The notes under the pieces are model-generated. The model did not search any database. It worked only from the letters and a program-made list of their open reading frames with translations, and was not told where the DNA came from. The position numbers and the translations under genes are program-made. From Holothuria scabra (Eukaryota; Echinodermata; Holothuroidea; Aspidochirotida; Holothuriidae), in assembly GCA_037179385.1 (NCBI GenBank), contig CM074189.1, positions 22,939,648 to 23,003,647 on the forward strand: a stretch of DNA of 64,000 bases, read 5' to 3'. Below, in pieces: positions 1-12,558 of this stretch (position 1 is the stretch's first letter; the number at the start of each line of letters is the position of its first letter).

Positions 1-556
1 ATCAAGCACCAGTAAGTCTCGGATCTTTCCCAAGTTGCTCAAGTTTTCGCTCGCTGAGCGGGCTTTCGTTGTCATTGGTGCATTTACTATCAATATCGTC
101 TCAAATGTATTCATATTATTCATCTGCTCGATAAGGTTGATTGTTAGTATACATAGGCTGAAGGTGTGAGTATGGAGGGACATGACATTCAAGAATGCAA
201 AGCAGGGGAATTCATTTGCTTTCCTCTCCTTTTGAATAGATAATGAAAAACTGAAAGCTTTATCGGATGACCAGACAGATTAACCTTGATGATTGGCAAA
301 TGCATTTTTAGGGAACCAAAGATAGCTCATTGAAAAGTCTGCATGCATCTTTTGTACGAAAAAGATATAAATTTTATCTCAACATTTCAGCACGCTTGTC
401 AGGCATTGGTCATAGTTCGCACTTTATATCTTCTGACCATTACTAGGGAAATAAAATTAAACTAGCCAAAACACTTATCCGAAAATTAGAAGTACATTTC
501 CATCTTCTGTCTGTAGAGGCTATGGTAAAGGCGTTCGAACAAATAATGGATGTGCT
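1..556. other. Gene-less AT-rich sequence
   Basis: No open frame, splice-flanked exon or repeat boundary could be supported here. The sequence is AT-rich and looks like unconstrained non-coding DNA. Confidence 0.5.
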
Positions 557-815
557 TTAACCCTTTACCGTTGTGCTCCGATCGGGGCATATTTGCGCGG
601 ATCAGGAGTGGGCGGAAAAGCTGACGTAGCCCGCCCCGCATCGGCTTCCGTAGGCCATTGACCCCGTGACCTTAAACTATTGTCTCTCTCGCTGTTGTGG
701 CCGAATTTTCGGGTAGCTACTCGCAGTTTCGAGCTCCGTGTGAAACAGTAAAGATGTGTGACAGCCGAGCTCTCCGCATGGGTGCAAAAGGACCCAAACA
801 ACGGTAAAGGGTTAA
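557..815. mobile_element. piggyBac-like MITE with TTAA target duplication
   Basis: A 251-bp element (561-811) is bounded by perfect 13-bp inverted repeats, CCCTTTACCGTTG at the left and CAACGGTAAAGGG at the right. TTAA flanks both sides (557-560 and 812-815). TTAA targets with ends starting CCC are the established signature of piggyBac transposons. The interior is much more GC-rich than its surroundings and has no transposase, so this is a non-autonomous copy. The perfect terminal repeats suggest fairly recent insertion. Confidence 0.85.
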
Positions 816-2560
816 CCTTTTAAATGAAAGATATTTCCCAAATTACCAACATTTTCATGCAAGAATCTTCTTTTTGCGACGCTGTTTTTATTCTTCCATA
901 GTGTCCTAACCGCAATCAGACTGTTCAACGGTAGATGGTTTTACAATAGTTATAATGTGAAATATCGACCCGATTTTCTTGCAATTGCCATAATTTATAC
1001 ACCATGTATCAGTTGCATGTGAATGGGTGCGCGTGTCTTACCATAGATTTCCGATATCCCCAATCGCCGTTTAATCATTATCCCTGAATGGGTAGGGTTA
1101 GGTGTGTTTTCGGAGGAATCATGAATTGATTTTTATGCATTTTCTATCACAAAGTGTTCTCAAATTTTCTATTACAGTGTTCCCAAATTTTCGCGTGTCC
1201 GCGCGCCTGTGACCTTACCTCACAGTTGTCCTAATTATCAATACCTTCTGATAACAACTCCCAAAGAAACACAACAGCAAAAGTTAAAAGCTCGGTACGA
1301 ATCATCAGGTAGTGGTAAAAGACTCAAAATGTGATGATGTCAGATGGGCAGGTTTAGTTGTGGTATTAAAAATGTTTCGATGCAGACCCTGAATGCAAGT
1401 TTTGGCATTTTTTCGCGCATTCATCATTTTGCACTCCATTTCTTGACCCTTATAAAAGTAATAGCACAGTTCAAAAGTATAATGTTATACACAGTGGCCC
1501 TTGCGCTCGCAATCTCACCTCTTGAAGCCTAACTATGATTTACGAAGGCTCGTATGTTGATATACTTTAATCGCGAATACAGCCTCTAATGACGTTTGTA
1601 CTATTGAGCCACCTGAGAAGTAACATGTACGGTAATTAACGAAACAATAGGGACATCCTGTATTTCAGTATCACAATGTAACTTTGTAATGGTCCCTCAT
1701 GACTCTTTGCTGTGCCCCCCATTCATGTGCCAGGCCCCCCAAAACAAAATTCTGGCTACGACACTGGCCAAGAGTAATTATCGGAATTTCTCATTCATTT
1801 AAGAAAGTTGTGAAGTGTAACTCGGTTTTAAATACATCCACCGTTAAAAATGTCACGGTTTGCTATATCTGTAAGGAAGCGTCGACAGTGGTCACATTTA
1901 GTCCGCATTGTCCTGCAAATTTTAATAGCATAGCAGTGGAAGAATACTCCTTTAATTTGACTTACCAGCAAGGGTTTGTCCGATAAGGGCGACCAACCTC
2001 CCCGACAGGGGGTGAGCATTTCAAGACCCCGACAAAGGCGTTGAGTTAGTCCCGGTTGCCGGACGTGACTTGGCAGAATTTGAGGCGTGCCGAAATTTTT
2101 GGTTTTCTTTTTAACAAATACTTAAAAATATGGAGTTTATTTCTTAGGGAGAAAAAATTTAAAATTTTTGAAAGAAATTCGGCTTTGGTAAGAACCATTA
2201 AAAAGTTGGGGTGTCTGTTGAAGAATCTGTCCTTCAAATTGGCAATGTAAAAAACGTTTTGTAAGCGGCAGCTGAAAATTCTGTTGGGCTTATGCATTTA
2301 ATCGTGATATGCCTTTCAAGAGCAAAATTAGGTACAATTTCGGGGTGATTCACTGAGTTGACTTTGGTTATTTGTGGTACTGAGTATTCATCAAAATGGA
2401 AAAAGTTTTTCACAATTAACAATCTGAAGCTTATATTGAGGAAAACTGTAATATTATGACAGATTTGGGGGTTTTATAAATCTGAACTTCTTATAAGAAA
2501 AATCAAGTAGGGGGTTGATCTGTACTTTAGTTTAGGTTACTGAATATCATCAGGCAGATT
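816..2560. other. Gene-less sequence
   Basis: Only short random-looking frames occur, several mirrored on the opposite strand. No splice-flanked exon, RNA gene or repeat copy shared with the rest of the window was recognised. Confidence 0.45.
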
Positions 2561-2569
2561 AAGGCCTTC

Positions 2570-3340
2570 GGACTATATTCCAAAATTTTCCCGCGGAAAA
2601 AAATTTGGTTTTCCATATATTTCAAGTGTTATATTTTATATATTAGAAAAGGCGCAGGGAAGAGATTCAGTTTGGGGGCAGAATTGTGTTCATTTTTGTC
2701 CGAAAAATGTAATCCTGCCAGAAAGAAGTCCCAGACAGCAGGGAAGGGCATTGACCAGGCTGGTAACTAGAAACAAAGCAGTCATTATTTTGAGCTTTTC
2801 CTTGAAATGAAAGTTTCACTTCAATAGAAAAAAAAACAACTTGCTTAGTGATCAGAAAATTACAGGATAAAATGTACTGCTAAATTTAAAATGTAATGGT
2901 CTTGTTTCTTTTCGGGGGAACACTATGTAACGGAATTGAAAACATGCAAATGTTTTTGACTAGGAATCTTGCTGTATTCAATTGCAAGATCTACTAAATA
3001 GTTGATATCTTCTACGTGACTGCCCGAACCTATCCAGACTATAGAATATTTTACTTCCGATGAATTTGAAGATATGTCAAGTTACAAGGTGGCCTTAAAT
3101 GACTTTTCAGTCAGACTTATTGGGAGACATTGTCACACTACTGTTTATCATTATCTGTAGTTCAAAACGGCCTGGCCGATTTTCATTACCGTTGTTGGAA
3201 TTCGGGTGCCGGGGTAGGCCAGATGGCAGACTATTTCATTACAAAATATCGAACTACAAAGTTTACCTTCATCCATCCACAAACTGGTGACCTACTTTTT
3301 CCTTGTGGTTTCCACTACAGAAGCTGTGTTGACATTATTT
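2570..3340. repeat. Dispersed repeat, copy 1 (cousin at 50.87-51.93 kb)
   Basis: Several blocks recur in the same order at about 50870-51930. One is a 'gtaat(c/t)ctgcc' block followed by 'ttgagcttt'. Another is 'tagtgatcagaaaattac' at 2846-2865. A third is a 'ttcattaccgtt' block near 3182, followed by a 'gatggca(g/a)act' word near 3220. No coding capacity or clear termini were seen. This is probably an old, long non-autonomous repeat. Confidence 0.6.
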
Positions 3341-4084
3341 CTACCACAAGGTTTACCACATTTTGTGGGTGAATAGTAACATATTCAGGAAAATACTTTT
3401 TTACACAAATTATTACTTTTATCCACTCCAGATTACTGTCTGTGAATCATAGACCCAATTTGTACTTTGAATTTTGAAAATTGAGCCAGCTATTAATGAA
3501 TTCAGTAATTTCTTAAAAGGTTGCAAAGCAGGCCATGATTCTACTCTTTTTGTGTTTAGCTAAGTTGCCCCTTACTGGTCTTACATCAAAAACAGGTTTA
3601 CCACAGGAATGGCTAGCATCATCTTAAACCACAGGGAGCTATTTTCTATGAAATTCTTCAATATTGTGACAGTTGGATTGAAGAGCACATCACTCTGGTA
3701 GTGGCAACAGGTAAAAAGCAATCGTGTTATCGGGGGGGGGGGGGGGTAGGTTCAAAATTACAACTGGCTTGGTTCACTTATTCCAACTATCCTATCTCCC
3801 CCCCCCCCATCTCCACCCCCCATAATGAAAAGTGCATTTTGACGTTTTTTCTTTTTGGTAAAATATTTTCCCCAAAAAAAGAGGAGAGAGGTAATGGGAT
3901 ATCGTCGGACACCTCTTCTCGACTAATGCTCAGAGGGTAACAAAATTGCAGGCATCATAGCCGAAGGCATGTATAATGTTTTAATTTGACCGATCAAGTT
4001 ATCAGGATTGGCGCAGGACTTTAAATTATGGACGGAGGAGGAATTCCAAGAGAAATTTTTGAAGGTTCCAAATGCTTAGAGTGG
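3341..4084. other. Gene-less stretch with poly-G and poly-C runs
   Basis: A run of about 16 G at 3731-3746 is followed about 50 bp later by a C run at 3798-3810, so the two could form a G/C foldback. The short frames across these runs have low-complexity composition and are not credible genes. Confidence 0.5.
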
Positions 4085-5305
4085 GTTGAGGGATGTAGCC
4101 TAAAGACTATCTAAACGGAGTGCCACATGGGTTTCGCGGAGCGCAGAGAAAATTTTGAAAAATTACGACTCCTCGGATAGCTGAAATGGCATTTCCCAGG
4201 CTTCAGTATAAGCATGGCCTACACTGGCATTTAGCATGGATGAAGTTAGTTAGTTAGATAGAGTTTTACAGGCCAGTTGCGAACCTTTGGTTCAGGTCGA
4301 GCCGGCCATGGCCTTTTCCGAGTTGTGGCTCACTGGTTTGTTTCCCCTACTCCATTGCTTTATGCGGAGCACAACGGCAGTAACTGCACAACGGCAGTAA
4401 GTAGGTCCCATTTTGAAAGTCTTTGGTATGACTCAACCTGGGAATCGATTCCGAGCCTTCCGCCGGAGAGGCGGATGCTCTTACCGTTAGACCAAACACG
4501 CGGTCTTAGCAGGGATGAAACAAATTATAAACGTGGTGCATAACATATCTTAAGCTAAGTGGATTTACCTTTAAAGACAGAGCCAACGACTATCTAACGT
4601 AGGGTCACCCTCTGTTAGCGCATATCGCAGAGAAAATTTTGAGAAATCACGAACCACAGACTGAGAGAAAGCCGGAAATGGCATTTTCCCAGCATGGCCA
4701 CCTAGGCTACAAGGGTATTTTATCAGGGGGAAAAACAAGAAAAATTACATAAACAAAGCCTGAAAGGATAAGTCTTAGAGGGCGAGGCTTAAGACTATCT
4801 AAGCGGGGAGCCACCACGGCTGTTGGCGAGAGAAATTTGAAAAATCAGGACGCTTCAGATGGCCGGAAATGGTATTTACCAGGCTTCAGTATACGCATGG
4901 CTGTCTAGGCTACGTGGCCATTTTACCAGGGGAAACAAACGTGAAATATTTTGGACCAAAAGCCTGGTGGAATAGGTCTTAGAGGACTAGGCTAAATGCT
5001 AAAGACTATCTAAGCGCACAGCCACCATCAGTTGGCGCAGAGAAAATTTGACAAATAACGATCCCTCAGAAGCCGGCATTTTCCACACCTACACAGGAAT
5101 TTTTACCTGAGGTAGAACAAATTAACGTGAAGCATTACAGATCTGAAGCTTGGAGGAAACCTTTGAAGACGAGGCCAACGACCACATTAGTGGAACTTCA
5201 CCCATGGTTGGCGCGGAGAGTGCATGAAATTTTAGGAAAACTTGAACCTCAGATTGTCACAAATTTTCCACGCTTGTATAAACCCCCTTTGGCGGAAACT
5301 TTCAT
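4085..5305. repeat. Degenerate ~205-bp tandem repeat array
   Basis: Units start near 4095, 4590, 4797, 5002 and 5182. Each carries the order 'gactatctaa' - 'gccacc' - 'ttggcg(c)' - 'gagaaaatt' - 'tcaga...gccggaaatggcat' - 'ccaggcttcagtat'. Spacing is about 205-210 bp between the second, third and fourth units and about 180 bp to the fifth. The first gap is longer because a SINE (4245-4505) sits in the first unit; subtracting it gives about 220 bp. Related single units occur near 5640-5740, 50880-51180 and 56080-56220. The units are strongly diverged, so the array is old. Confidence 0.7.
4231..4519 (-). mobile_element. tRNA-derived SINE, family A, full copy with 14-bp TSD
   Basis: Read on the minus strand, a tRNA-like head has an A box ('ggtctaacggtaagagca') and a B box ('ggaatcgattccc'). 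A short conserved body follows ('gagccacaactcgg', 'ggccatggccggctcgacc'), and the tail is made of CTAA units. The element (4245-4505) is flanked by 14-bp direct repeats with one mismatch, 4231-4244 'ttagcatggatgaa' and 4506-4519 'ttagcagggatgaa'. This target duplication shows LINE-assisted retrotransposition. The anticodon-loop region resembles tRNA-Glu(CTC), which is inference. Confidence 0.88.
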
Positions 5306-7810
5306 GGTAGATCCATGGGGTAAAATATTGCGGTCGGTTTGTAATGAAGAGGAAAAGTAAAGTATGATGAACGTAAATATGATAAGAAGAGCCTAAGGCA
5401 TCTTTTCATTTTTAGTTACTTAAATGCACTTAAATATCAATAAATGGGATTATAATGAACGATTGGCTTTGACGATACAAAAGGTTACGTGTAGGTGTGT
5501 ACGGGTCTAGAAAATAATTGCTATTAATCATCTTGTTGCAATTTTACGCCAACAAAGTTAAGGTTATCAACAGTAACCTATGCGGTATGCTTCAGGTAGT
5601 GAGCAGAGGATTCTCTCCCTCAAAATATGCAGTAACTGCTTTGAAAATTTTAGCGGAGCGCCACGATTGTTGGCGCGAAAGGTGCCGACAATTTAAAAGC
5701 CGCACCTCGCAGAACTCCCGAAATAGCATTTTCCATGGAGGTGTTTACTCTTAGCAGTCGTTATGTTGAACTTTTGTTTTCATTAAAAGTTTCATTTTAA
5801 TGAGAAATGACTTTATTTCAATACAATCAGAAAATTACAAAACAAAGTATACCCATTCAATTTTTTCGACCAAAAATTTGGTAACTCTTCTGTGTGCCTG
5901 TGTAGGCTAATCTTAAAACAGGTGGTTGTTAAACCTAAATTGTTAAAGTCATCCCATAGCGTTTTGCAGCTTCCGCCCGAGTGATAGTCTACCATATAGA
6001 GCAACATCATGCCAAGCTGTGAAATAGTAAACTGAGGTACGTATAGTTGACTTTAATGGGCTGTCAGAATGTGTCATGTAAGGCCAAGTTTCATTTTGTT
6101 TTGGAATATCTCATGAAAATTTGACAGTGACCATGATACTGTCTTTACTTTTCGAGAAATTTAGGCTCGCTTAAAGTTTTAAATGATTAAAAGCATGCCA
6201 GATTGTTCAAAACCTAAGTGGGCCAGATGTTTAGACTCTCTGCCCGAAATTCAGATATTGAGAAAATTTGGAAGGCAGTCTTCTCCATGTCCCATGAGCA
6301 CGGGGTTAAAGGGAATGGGGTTTCACCCTACCCATCGAAAATTTGATAACCGTTAGTGAGAGAATGATCAAAATTGATTACTGGTCGAAAACCCCTTCTA
6401 AAGCCATCTAACCCTATTTCTACAGGGAATGGAGCTTAAAACCCTTCGATATAAGGCTGGATATCGAGGGGGGTGTGGGCTATGCACACAAACAAACAAC
6501 CGTTATCGGAATGCTACATAATATAGATATGTTTTAGCTGCTTTACCGATAAATAGGCCTACTGCATTGTTCATGAAACTGAAGCTCACAGAACGCGCGA
6601 AAATTTTAACAATTTATGAAGGATTTGTGAGAATGGGGATATATGGTGCCAATCGAAGAAACGTCTACGGCACTTGATTTACTTGGAAAAGTCGACATGG
6701 GCCAAGTCGTAAAAACAAGCTAGAGCAAAAGGTAAAAAAAAATCAATTTCAATTTCATATTTTCCAACTATCGTCGCTCTGAGGAATTATGGGGTATGAC
6801 ACCCCCACCCCCCGGTCGCGACATCCTTGGTAACTATGAAGTCACGGTCATCAATTCTAGTCACAGAGTCACTAGAAATGCAATGAAATTGTCAGACCCC
6901 AGATCGAGAAGAAACATTTGTGGGTATGGTTCTTGGTTTCCACTCAACTTTCTTCATTCATTTTCAGTGTTCACTGATTTCATTGTTAACTCAGCGTGTT
7001 ATTATTGCCCAGGCTCCCCAACAATTTTGTACAATTTGTGTAGAGAAACACTGGATCGGATCCATCTACATCTTGGCCCGCAGAGCCTCTTTTGCATCAT
7101 CCTATTTTAACTTAAATTTGAAAAGTTCACCTCAGATAGGCCCCTACTGACTGACTGAAAATTTCTTGCATTCTTCTTATTGACTTCTTATATTGACTTA
7201 TCCTTTGAAAATACTTTGTACCTGCACACTCCTAATAATGCCATCCCTCCATGGTGATTAGGCTTACACTTATTTTAACCAAGCCATCCGTAATTTAGTT
7301 CAACTTTGAATTCCCTGTTTTGACTGCAGTGAGACATCTTTTTATTTATTATTCATTGATAGACCCAAAGATAAAGTGGATTTGACACCAAAGAATGTAA
7401 AGGTCAATTCCTGGAATAAGACCCTGCAAATAAATTTTGCACAAATTTGACTTCAGAAAGGTCACAACTGGGTGAGAGCATAAGCTTGAAGCTAGTTTTC
7501 TCGTACCAAGTTCGCTTCACTAGCTAGTGATTTTTCACAAGGGGTAGTTCACATAGTTCTTTCACTTATATCATATATTATTCCCCCTGAAAAGAAAATT
7601 CCACAAATCAAAGTGGTTCAAATTAGGGGGGAGGTTTCATTATGGGAACCATTTTATAACACAAAGGGTGTGAACCAACATTCAAGTAAATGTAAAATGC
7701 GGGATGAATGATTCGATTTCAGTCCAAACGCCTAACAGTAATTCTTTTTCTTTAGAAGAAAAATGATGATTAACCTCCGTTTATACAATTAATCAATGAT
7801 AAAGTATACA
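5306..7810. other. Gene-less stretch
   Basis: One further diverged unit of the 205-bp repeat lies at about 5640-5740. The rest shows no supported exon. Short frames such as 6796-7110 have no recognisable domain and no splice context. Confidence 0.45.
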
Positions 7811-8282
7811 TCAAAATAAAATAATTGTGGATAGACATAAGTTTGTTGCAACTGAAAATAGTGACAAAATCGGGGCGATGCGCCCTCAACTGGCATATAA
7901 TATTAACAGGTTAACAACTTGTTGCCTAAATAATACTACCACTAAGTGCCAAAAAAATTAAGATTCTGTCAAGGTAAAAAGTACCTGACTGACTTACATG
8001 TGTATTAGTAGGCCTACAAATGACCGATATACTGCATCGAGATAAAATAATTGTGAAAAGACTATACATTTATTTGAAAAAGTGACATAATCGGGCAATG
8101 CTCACTCAACTGGTAAAATGTTTCCAGGTTAACACTGAAATACTAGGCTCAGTGTGTACAAAATACTACCACAATGAAGAAGTATTAGAGAATTCTGTCA
8201 AGGTAAAAGTGAAATCGACTGACTCAGTGACTCACATGTGCATTTAAAGGCTAACAAACGACCAATGTAGCACAAAAAGCTT
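7811..8282. repeat. Two-copy tandem duplication (~230 bp)
   Basis: The segment beginning 'aaaataaaataattgtg' at about 7813 is repeated from about 8040. Shared blocks in order are 'gtgacataatcggg', 'ctcaactgg', 'aggttaaca', 'atactaccac', 'attctgtcaaggtaaa', 'gactga', 'cacatgtg' and 'acaaacgacc'. The copies differ by many substitutions and small indels, so this is an old local duplication. No coding content is visible. Confidence 0.7.
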
Positions 8283-11200
8283 TAAAATAAAACTTACCCC
8301 TGCTTTCTATTTGAAATTTAGAACAGATGAAAAAGTTAAGCATTTCTAAAGTTAACCTTTTACACAAGTGGTGCAGTCAATCGGAAAGGAACAGGTCTCC
8401 GCCCATAAATGTAGCCAGAATTAAAATGAGTCTTGGCTCGAGTGGCAAATTTTCAAAAGCGAAGAGACTGGAAGACTTGGAAGTATCATAATTTCCCTCG
8501 TAGAATTACCACAATAACTTGAGTTACTGACTCGACTCAAGTCACATCAAAGGCATAAATGAATAGACTCGACTGCAAAACTGAATGTCTCATTTCAATT
8601 GACTCACGCTATATTTAGCAAGAAAAGGGTGCGTATGCCCACTTAAAACTAAGCACAAATTTAAGTGCACTTTACTTCACTTTATAGAAAATCTATTCAC
8701 ATGTTAGTGGAAGGCCGAGTTGGTACCTTTGTTTCTTAGCAAGAGAAATTTCGACTTATAGTCTATAATAAGTGTAAGAACACAATCAAATTTTCATTGT
8801 ACTGTTCACCTTTACAATAACCTACCGGTATTTTCAAGAATGTCACGTGAAATCCACAAGTCTTGATTTGAGGTTTGAAGATTTGAAGATTTTAAGAAAA
8901 GATAATAAATATTTGTAAGAAGCAACTATCTTTAATCATACAATTAGTAGAAAGACCTGTTAAAGGTAGACTATGTCCCGCTCAAACTGCGATTGTATTT
9001 TTCTCAACATTTTTTCAAAGTAAAGGTGCCGTTGTAGTTCCTTATAGGCATATAACATTTTTGTCTTAACGAAGTTGTAGAGAACCGGTCCTTCTCTGAC
9101 TGCGCCTCCGTTTACCGGTACTAAAATTTTATTTTTTATCAATTTTCCGTATGGGGTCACAGGGGTCCGCACTGGTGGAAGCCCCCCCCCCCCGTGCCCC
9201 CGCCTGGCTACGAGCCTGAGAAAATTATGGGTTGTATTATCTTCATAGTTGAAAGTATTAAGCGACAATCAAACTGTTAGTGTCCAGATGCAATAGCCTG
9301 AAATAATTTAAGTTAGGACTGTCCATAGGCTTGTATCTTATTTTCAAATGTTGGTGTAATCTTTTCCCTCAAAACAATCAAGTGAATACTTAATCCATAG
9401 AATCTTGTATAGAAGTTTATACCATATGTGTGTAATACTGCACTATACAATAACACACAATGCACACTAAAAACCTCATTCTTTCACTGCCTGCGTTGTT
9501 CTGTTAACCCATAACCAAAACCGTCATTCGGGAAAACCTTTCAAGAGAAAACCAATGGAATGCAGTTGCTACAAATACCACTAATTTATCACCAGTTGTC
9601 TGTGACATCACAACTTTTGAGGAGGAGTGGTTGAAACTATGACAAAGGGATTTTTTTTTCTCGTAAAATGTCCTTTTTTCTTGAACTTTCATCAATTTTG
9701 TCCAGAAAAACTGCTAAGTACATTTAGAGATTCTGCTTGACTCATTTATGTGATCCTCATATTCAACAAGCTTTTAGAAATGACACATTCCAGACTACGC
9801 AAGATACATGCAGTACAACTGAAACCACAAGTGGCAGTGCTTCAGTAACTGTTTTACACTGTTTACACAATGGACAAAATATCTAGGTTTGTGGTTTGGG
9901 ACCTCACTGGTGCGCACCATCCAGGTCCCGCACAAGTTTGTAGTTAAATATTTTGTAATGCATTAAACTTGACACAACAAACAGTGACGCTAGGAACATA
10001 GGATTAATATCGTAACTGAGTATACGATGGAAGTTGCAGTGCGTGGTTATGAGAGTTATACAGTAAGAATTTAAAGTACAGGAAGGTGACATTGAACCCC
10101 TTTCGTTTACAATCATATGGCCTTTCCTAACATCATTGTGAAGATGTAACAATTAATATAAAACATAGTCTTGGTTTACCATGAATTAATTTATACATAG
10201 ATAGTAGTTAGAGACTTGAAATAGTCTTCCTAAGTCTCCTGAGCTATTAGGACACCTTAGACACTCTGATTTTCAACATTCTAAAATATCTTATAAAAAT
10301 ATTCTTTCCTTGGCCGTGTTGGTTTGTGTATCACATTTATCGTATTATGCACATGCTTTGGAAATGCTTTTTTAGCCATGAGATATTGATAGATCGGGTA
10401 TTAACATAACATTCATTTTATCGTACCTCTTAATTACGTAACAATAACATTCGAACGTTTATTTCCTTTAAGTTACCACAAACGGTGAAAAGTATGAAAC
10501 AAGTAAGGGCAGCTTTTAAAAAATATCACATTCCTTCCTTCAAGCGCCCATAATTTGGCACTCATTCTTTTTATAGCTAAACTACAACACAAAATTCAAG
10601 AGCATATTCTTCTAATCTTTCGACCATGTTTAATAATTTTGTTTTGCTTCTTGAGCAAGTAAAGGCAGTTAATTTTATTGACTACACAATATGAAGAATA
10701 TTCACTTTGAAAATATGAAACATGAATTGTTTTCTATCTTTCAAATGGAACTACATATCTGTAGACTTGATGTTATCTACGTTGCTGATATTCCCAATTT
10801 AACCAAGTGAATGAAAATATCAAATCATCAAATCATACAAATTCTATAACTGAATATTCAGTACATACTAATGGACATTTAACCTTTTATAATAGTTCAT
10901 AATAAATCCACTATGGATATAAAAATCCCACTTAAACCTTTTGTATATTTTACCCAAGCGGTCTTTACGGTGTTCTTTTAAGACGGATTTCTATGACGTA
11001 TAGATGCATTGTGCAAAACCATAACATTGCATAACGTCTAATAGTGTGATACCAGTGCCTAATTCACAAGTTGTTATTAGGATATTTTCTGTGCGATTGT
11101 TCGGTCAGTAGGACACGTTTTTCAATCGTAAGGCCTATTGTAGCAGTCATATCTACCAAGCCTCTATAAATGCATTGACGATTCCGTACAATAACACATA

Positions 11201-12205
11201 CCTGCTATAGTAATAACAACTGAGTCCCCTTCAAATCACTGCTCACGTTTTATCTGTGATAGTTTTATTGCTTACAATCGGTACTTAATTCCTGTTTCAC
11301 TATTTTCATTATTATCACTTGATGGAATGACCAAAATGAAAGTAACGTGATACTTAATAGAGGATCTCCAATGTTTATGCCACCGATAATAATTGTTATC
11401 TTTACGATAAATGGCTCCAACTTCGGTTTGTCAGAGACAAACCGCTTGCAAATGAATTGACGGTGTTCTTTTGAATTTCTTGAAAATCTGCTTTGAGGAC
11501 GAGCGATGTAAAAAGCCGTTGTACCTCTGATATAATATGAAAAACTTTGAGCATTCGAAATAACAGCCTCCTACAAATCGGTAAGTTATATGTAGTAAAC
11601 AATATATAGAGTCTGGCATTCATCATTTACTTCTTGAGTCACGCTGTAGAGTTTTGTACCTAATTAAGTTAAACGCCTCAGCTATGTGTAACGGAACCTT
11701 CTTATTAAACATAGTGGAACCCAAGACCCCTTTCCCAATTGAGGGTCTCTGGATTGTTTTCCCTCCTCAATTGCTTTCGCGGATTACGGTACACCAGCAG
11801 CAGTATTTTTCCATTGTTTAAACCGGTGATACTAGTCGACCTTGGATTAGAATCCATGTCCTCCTTTTCAAAGGCGGATTTTCTGCCCAGGGAGATGCAT
11901 TTTTTCTAATGCTACAGTAAACACCTGGCTCACCTGACTGGTAAATATGTAGGAATCATTTGTATGCTAACAGTTGAAGGACAACATTTGTTACTGAAAG
12001 ATAAATTTTTACTGGTGTACTTTGCAACGCACAACAGATGGTAAAATGGATCAACTAAAAAACAAGGTGAGTCAACTTCATGCCAGGTGAAATTGACAAC
12101 GACGTCGATTCCTAAATTGTCACTTTTCAATTTATGATAAGAAAAGCAACAAACGCAATGTCCGTGGTATTTTATATTAGCAAAAGACACATGGATTGAC
12201 ATGGA
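8283..12205. other. Gene-less stretch
   Basis: No exon or RNA gene is supported. The stretch contains a 12-C run at 9181-9192 and otherwise AT-rich sequence. Frames of 60-130 codons on the minus strand lack domains and splice context. Confidence 0.45.
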
Positions 12206-12345
12206 ATACACTCTAAAAAAAGGTTGGTCAAAATTCTGACCATTGTAAGGGGTCAGCCGCAATTTCCTGCAGTCTGACCACATTGTAGTGAAATATCCTA
12301 TTTCATAACCACATTCGCTTGACAAACCCGTTTGGTCAGCGATTT
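12206..12345. repeat. TGGTCAAA-type repeat with 'tacactctaaaaaaa' end
   Basis: The segment begins 'tacactctaaaaaaag' followed by 'ttggtcaaaattctgacc'. This is the reverse complement of the end of the repeat at 23400-23690 ('...ttttgaccattctttttttagagtgta'). The 'tacactctaaaaa' terminus plus self-complementary TGGTCA/TGACCA words looks like the end of a MITE family. Only one terminus is seen at each site. Confidence 0.55.
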
Positions 12346-12359
12346 ACCGGTCCCCTAAC

Positions 12360-12494
12360 GAATCCTATTGGCTAATACCGCGGAGCTCCGTTAATTTTAT
12401 TCATAGCCCGTCGAGTCGCGACGTCGAGTCTGCAATCGTAGAGTGGTTTCCATCGCCATTTTATACACTGCCAAACTAAACTTGAGTAAACACC
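12360..12494 (+). promoter_or_regulatory. Probable TATA-less promoter of the SAM-domain gene
   Basis: The sequence just upstream of the start codon is richer in GC and CpG than its surroundings ('cgtcgagtcgcgacgtcgag'). It holds an inverted CCAAT box (ATTGG, 12367-12371). A CGCCATTTT word at 12454-12462 is the reverse complement of the YY1 core AAAATGGCG. Such YY1 sites lie close to start sites in many TATA-less animal promoters. No TATA box sits at a useful distance. The transcription start is not determined. Confidence 0.45.
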
Positions 12495-12558
12495 ATGGAT
12501 TTTGCTGAAACAAAGCTCGAAGAATGGGGATTAAGTGCCCTAAAAGAAACGTTTGCAG
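12495..12558 (+). CDS. SAM-domain gene, exon 1 (start codon)
   Basis: The ATG sits in a strong Kozak context (A at -3, G at +4). It opens a peptide starting MDFAETKLEEWGL, typical of the first SAM helices. The exon is 64 nt (21 codons plus one base) and ends at a strong donor, GCAG|GTGAGT. The dangling G joins the AT that opens exon 2 to make Asp, giving '...TFADNC' across the junction. Confidence 0.75.

Noticed and set aside
565..801. 78-codon minus-strand frame
   Set aside because: It lies wholly inside the GC-rich piggyBac-type MITE and has no recognisable domain.
11930..12325. 131-codon minus-strand frame just upstream of the SAM gene
   Set aside because: It runs through the TGGTCA repeat terminus, has no domain, and its composition is that of the flanking non-coding DNA.
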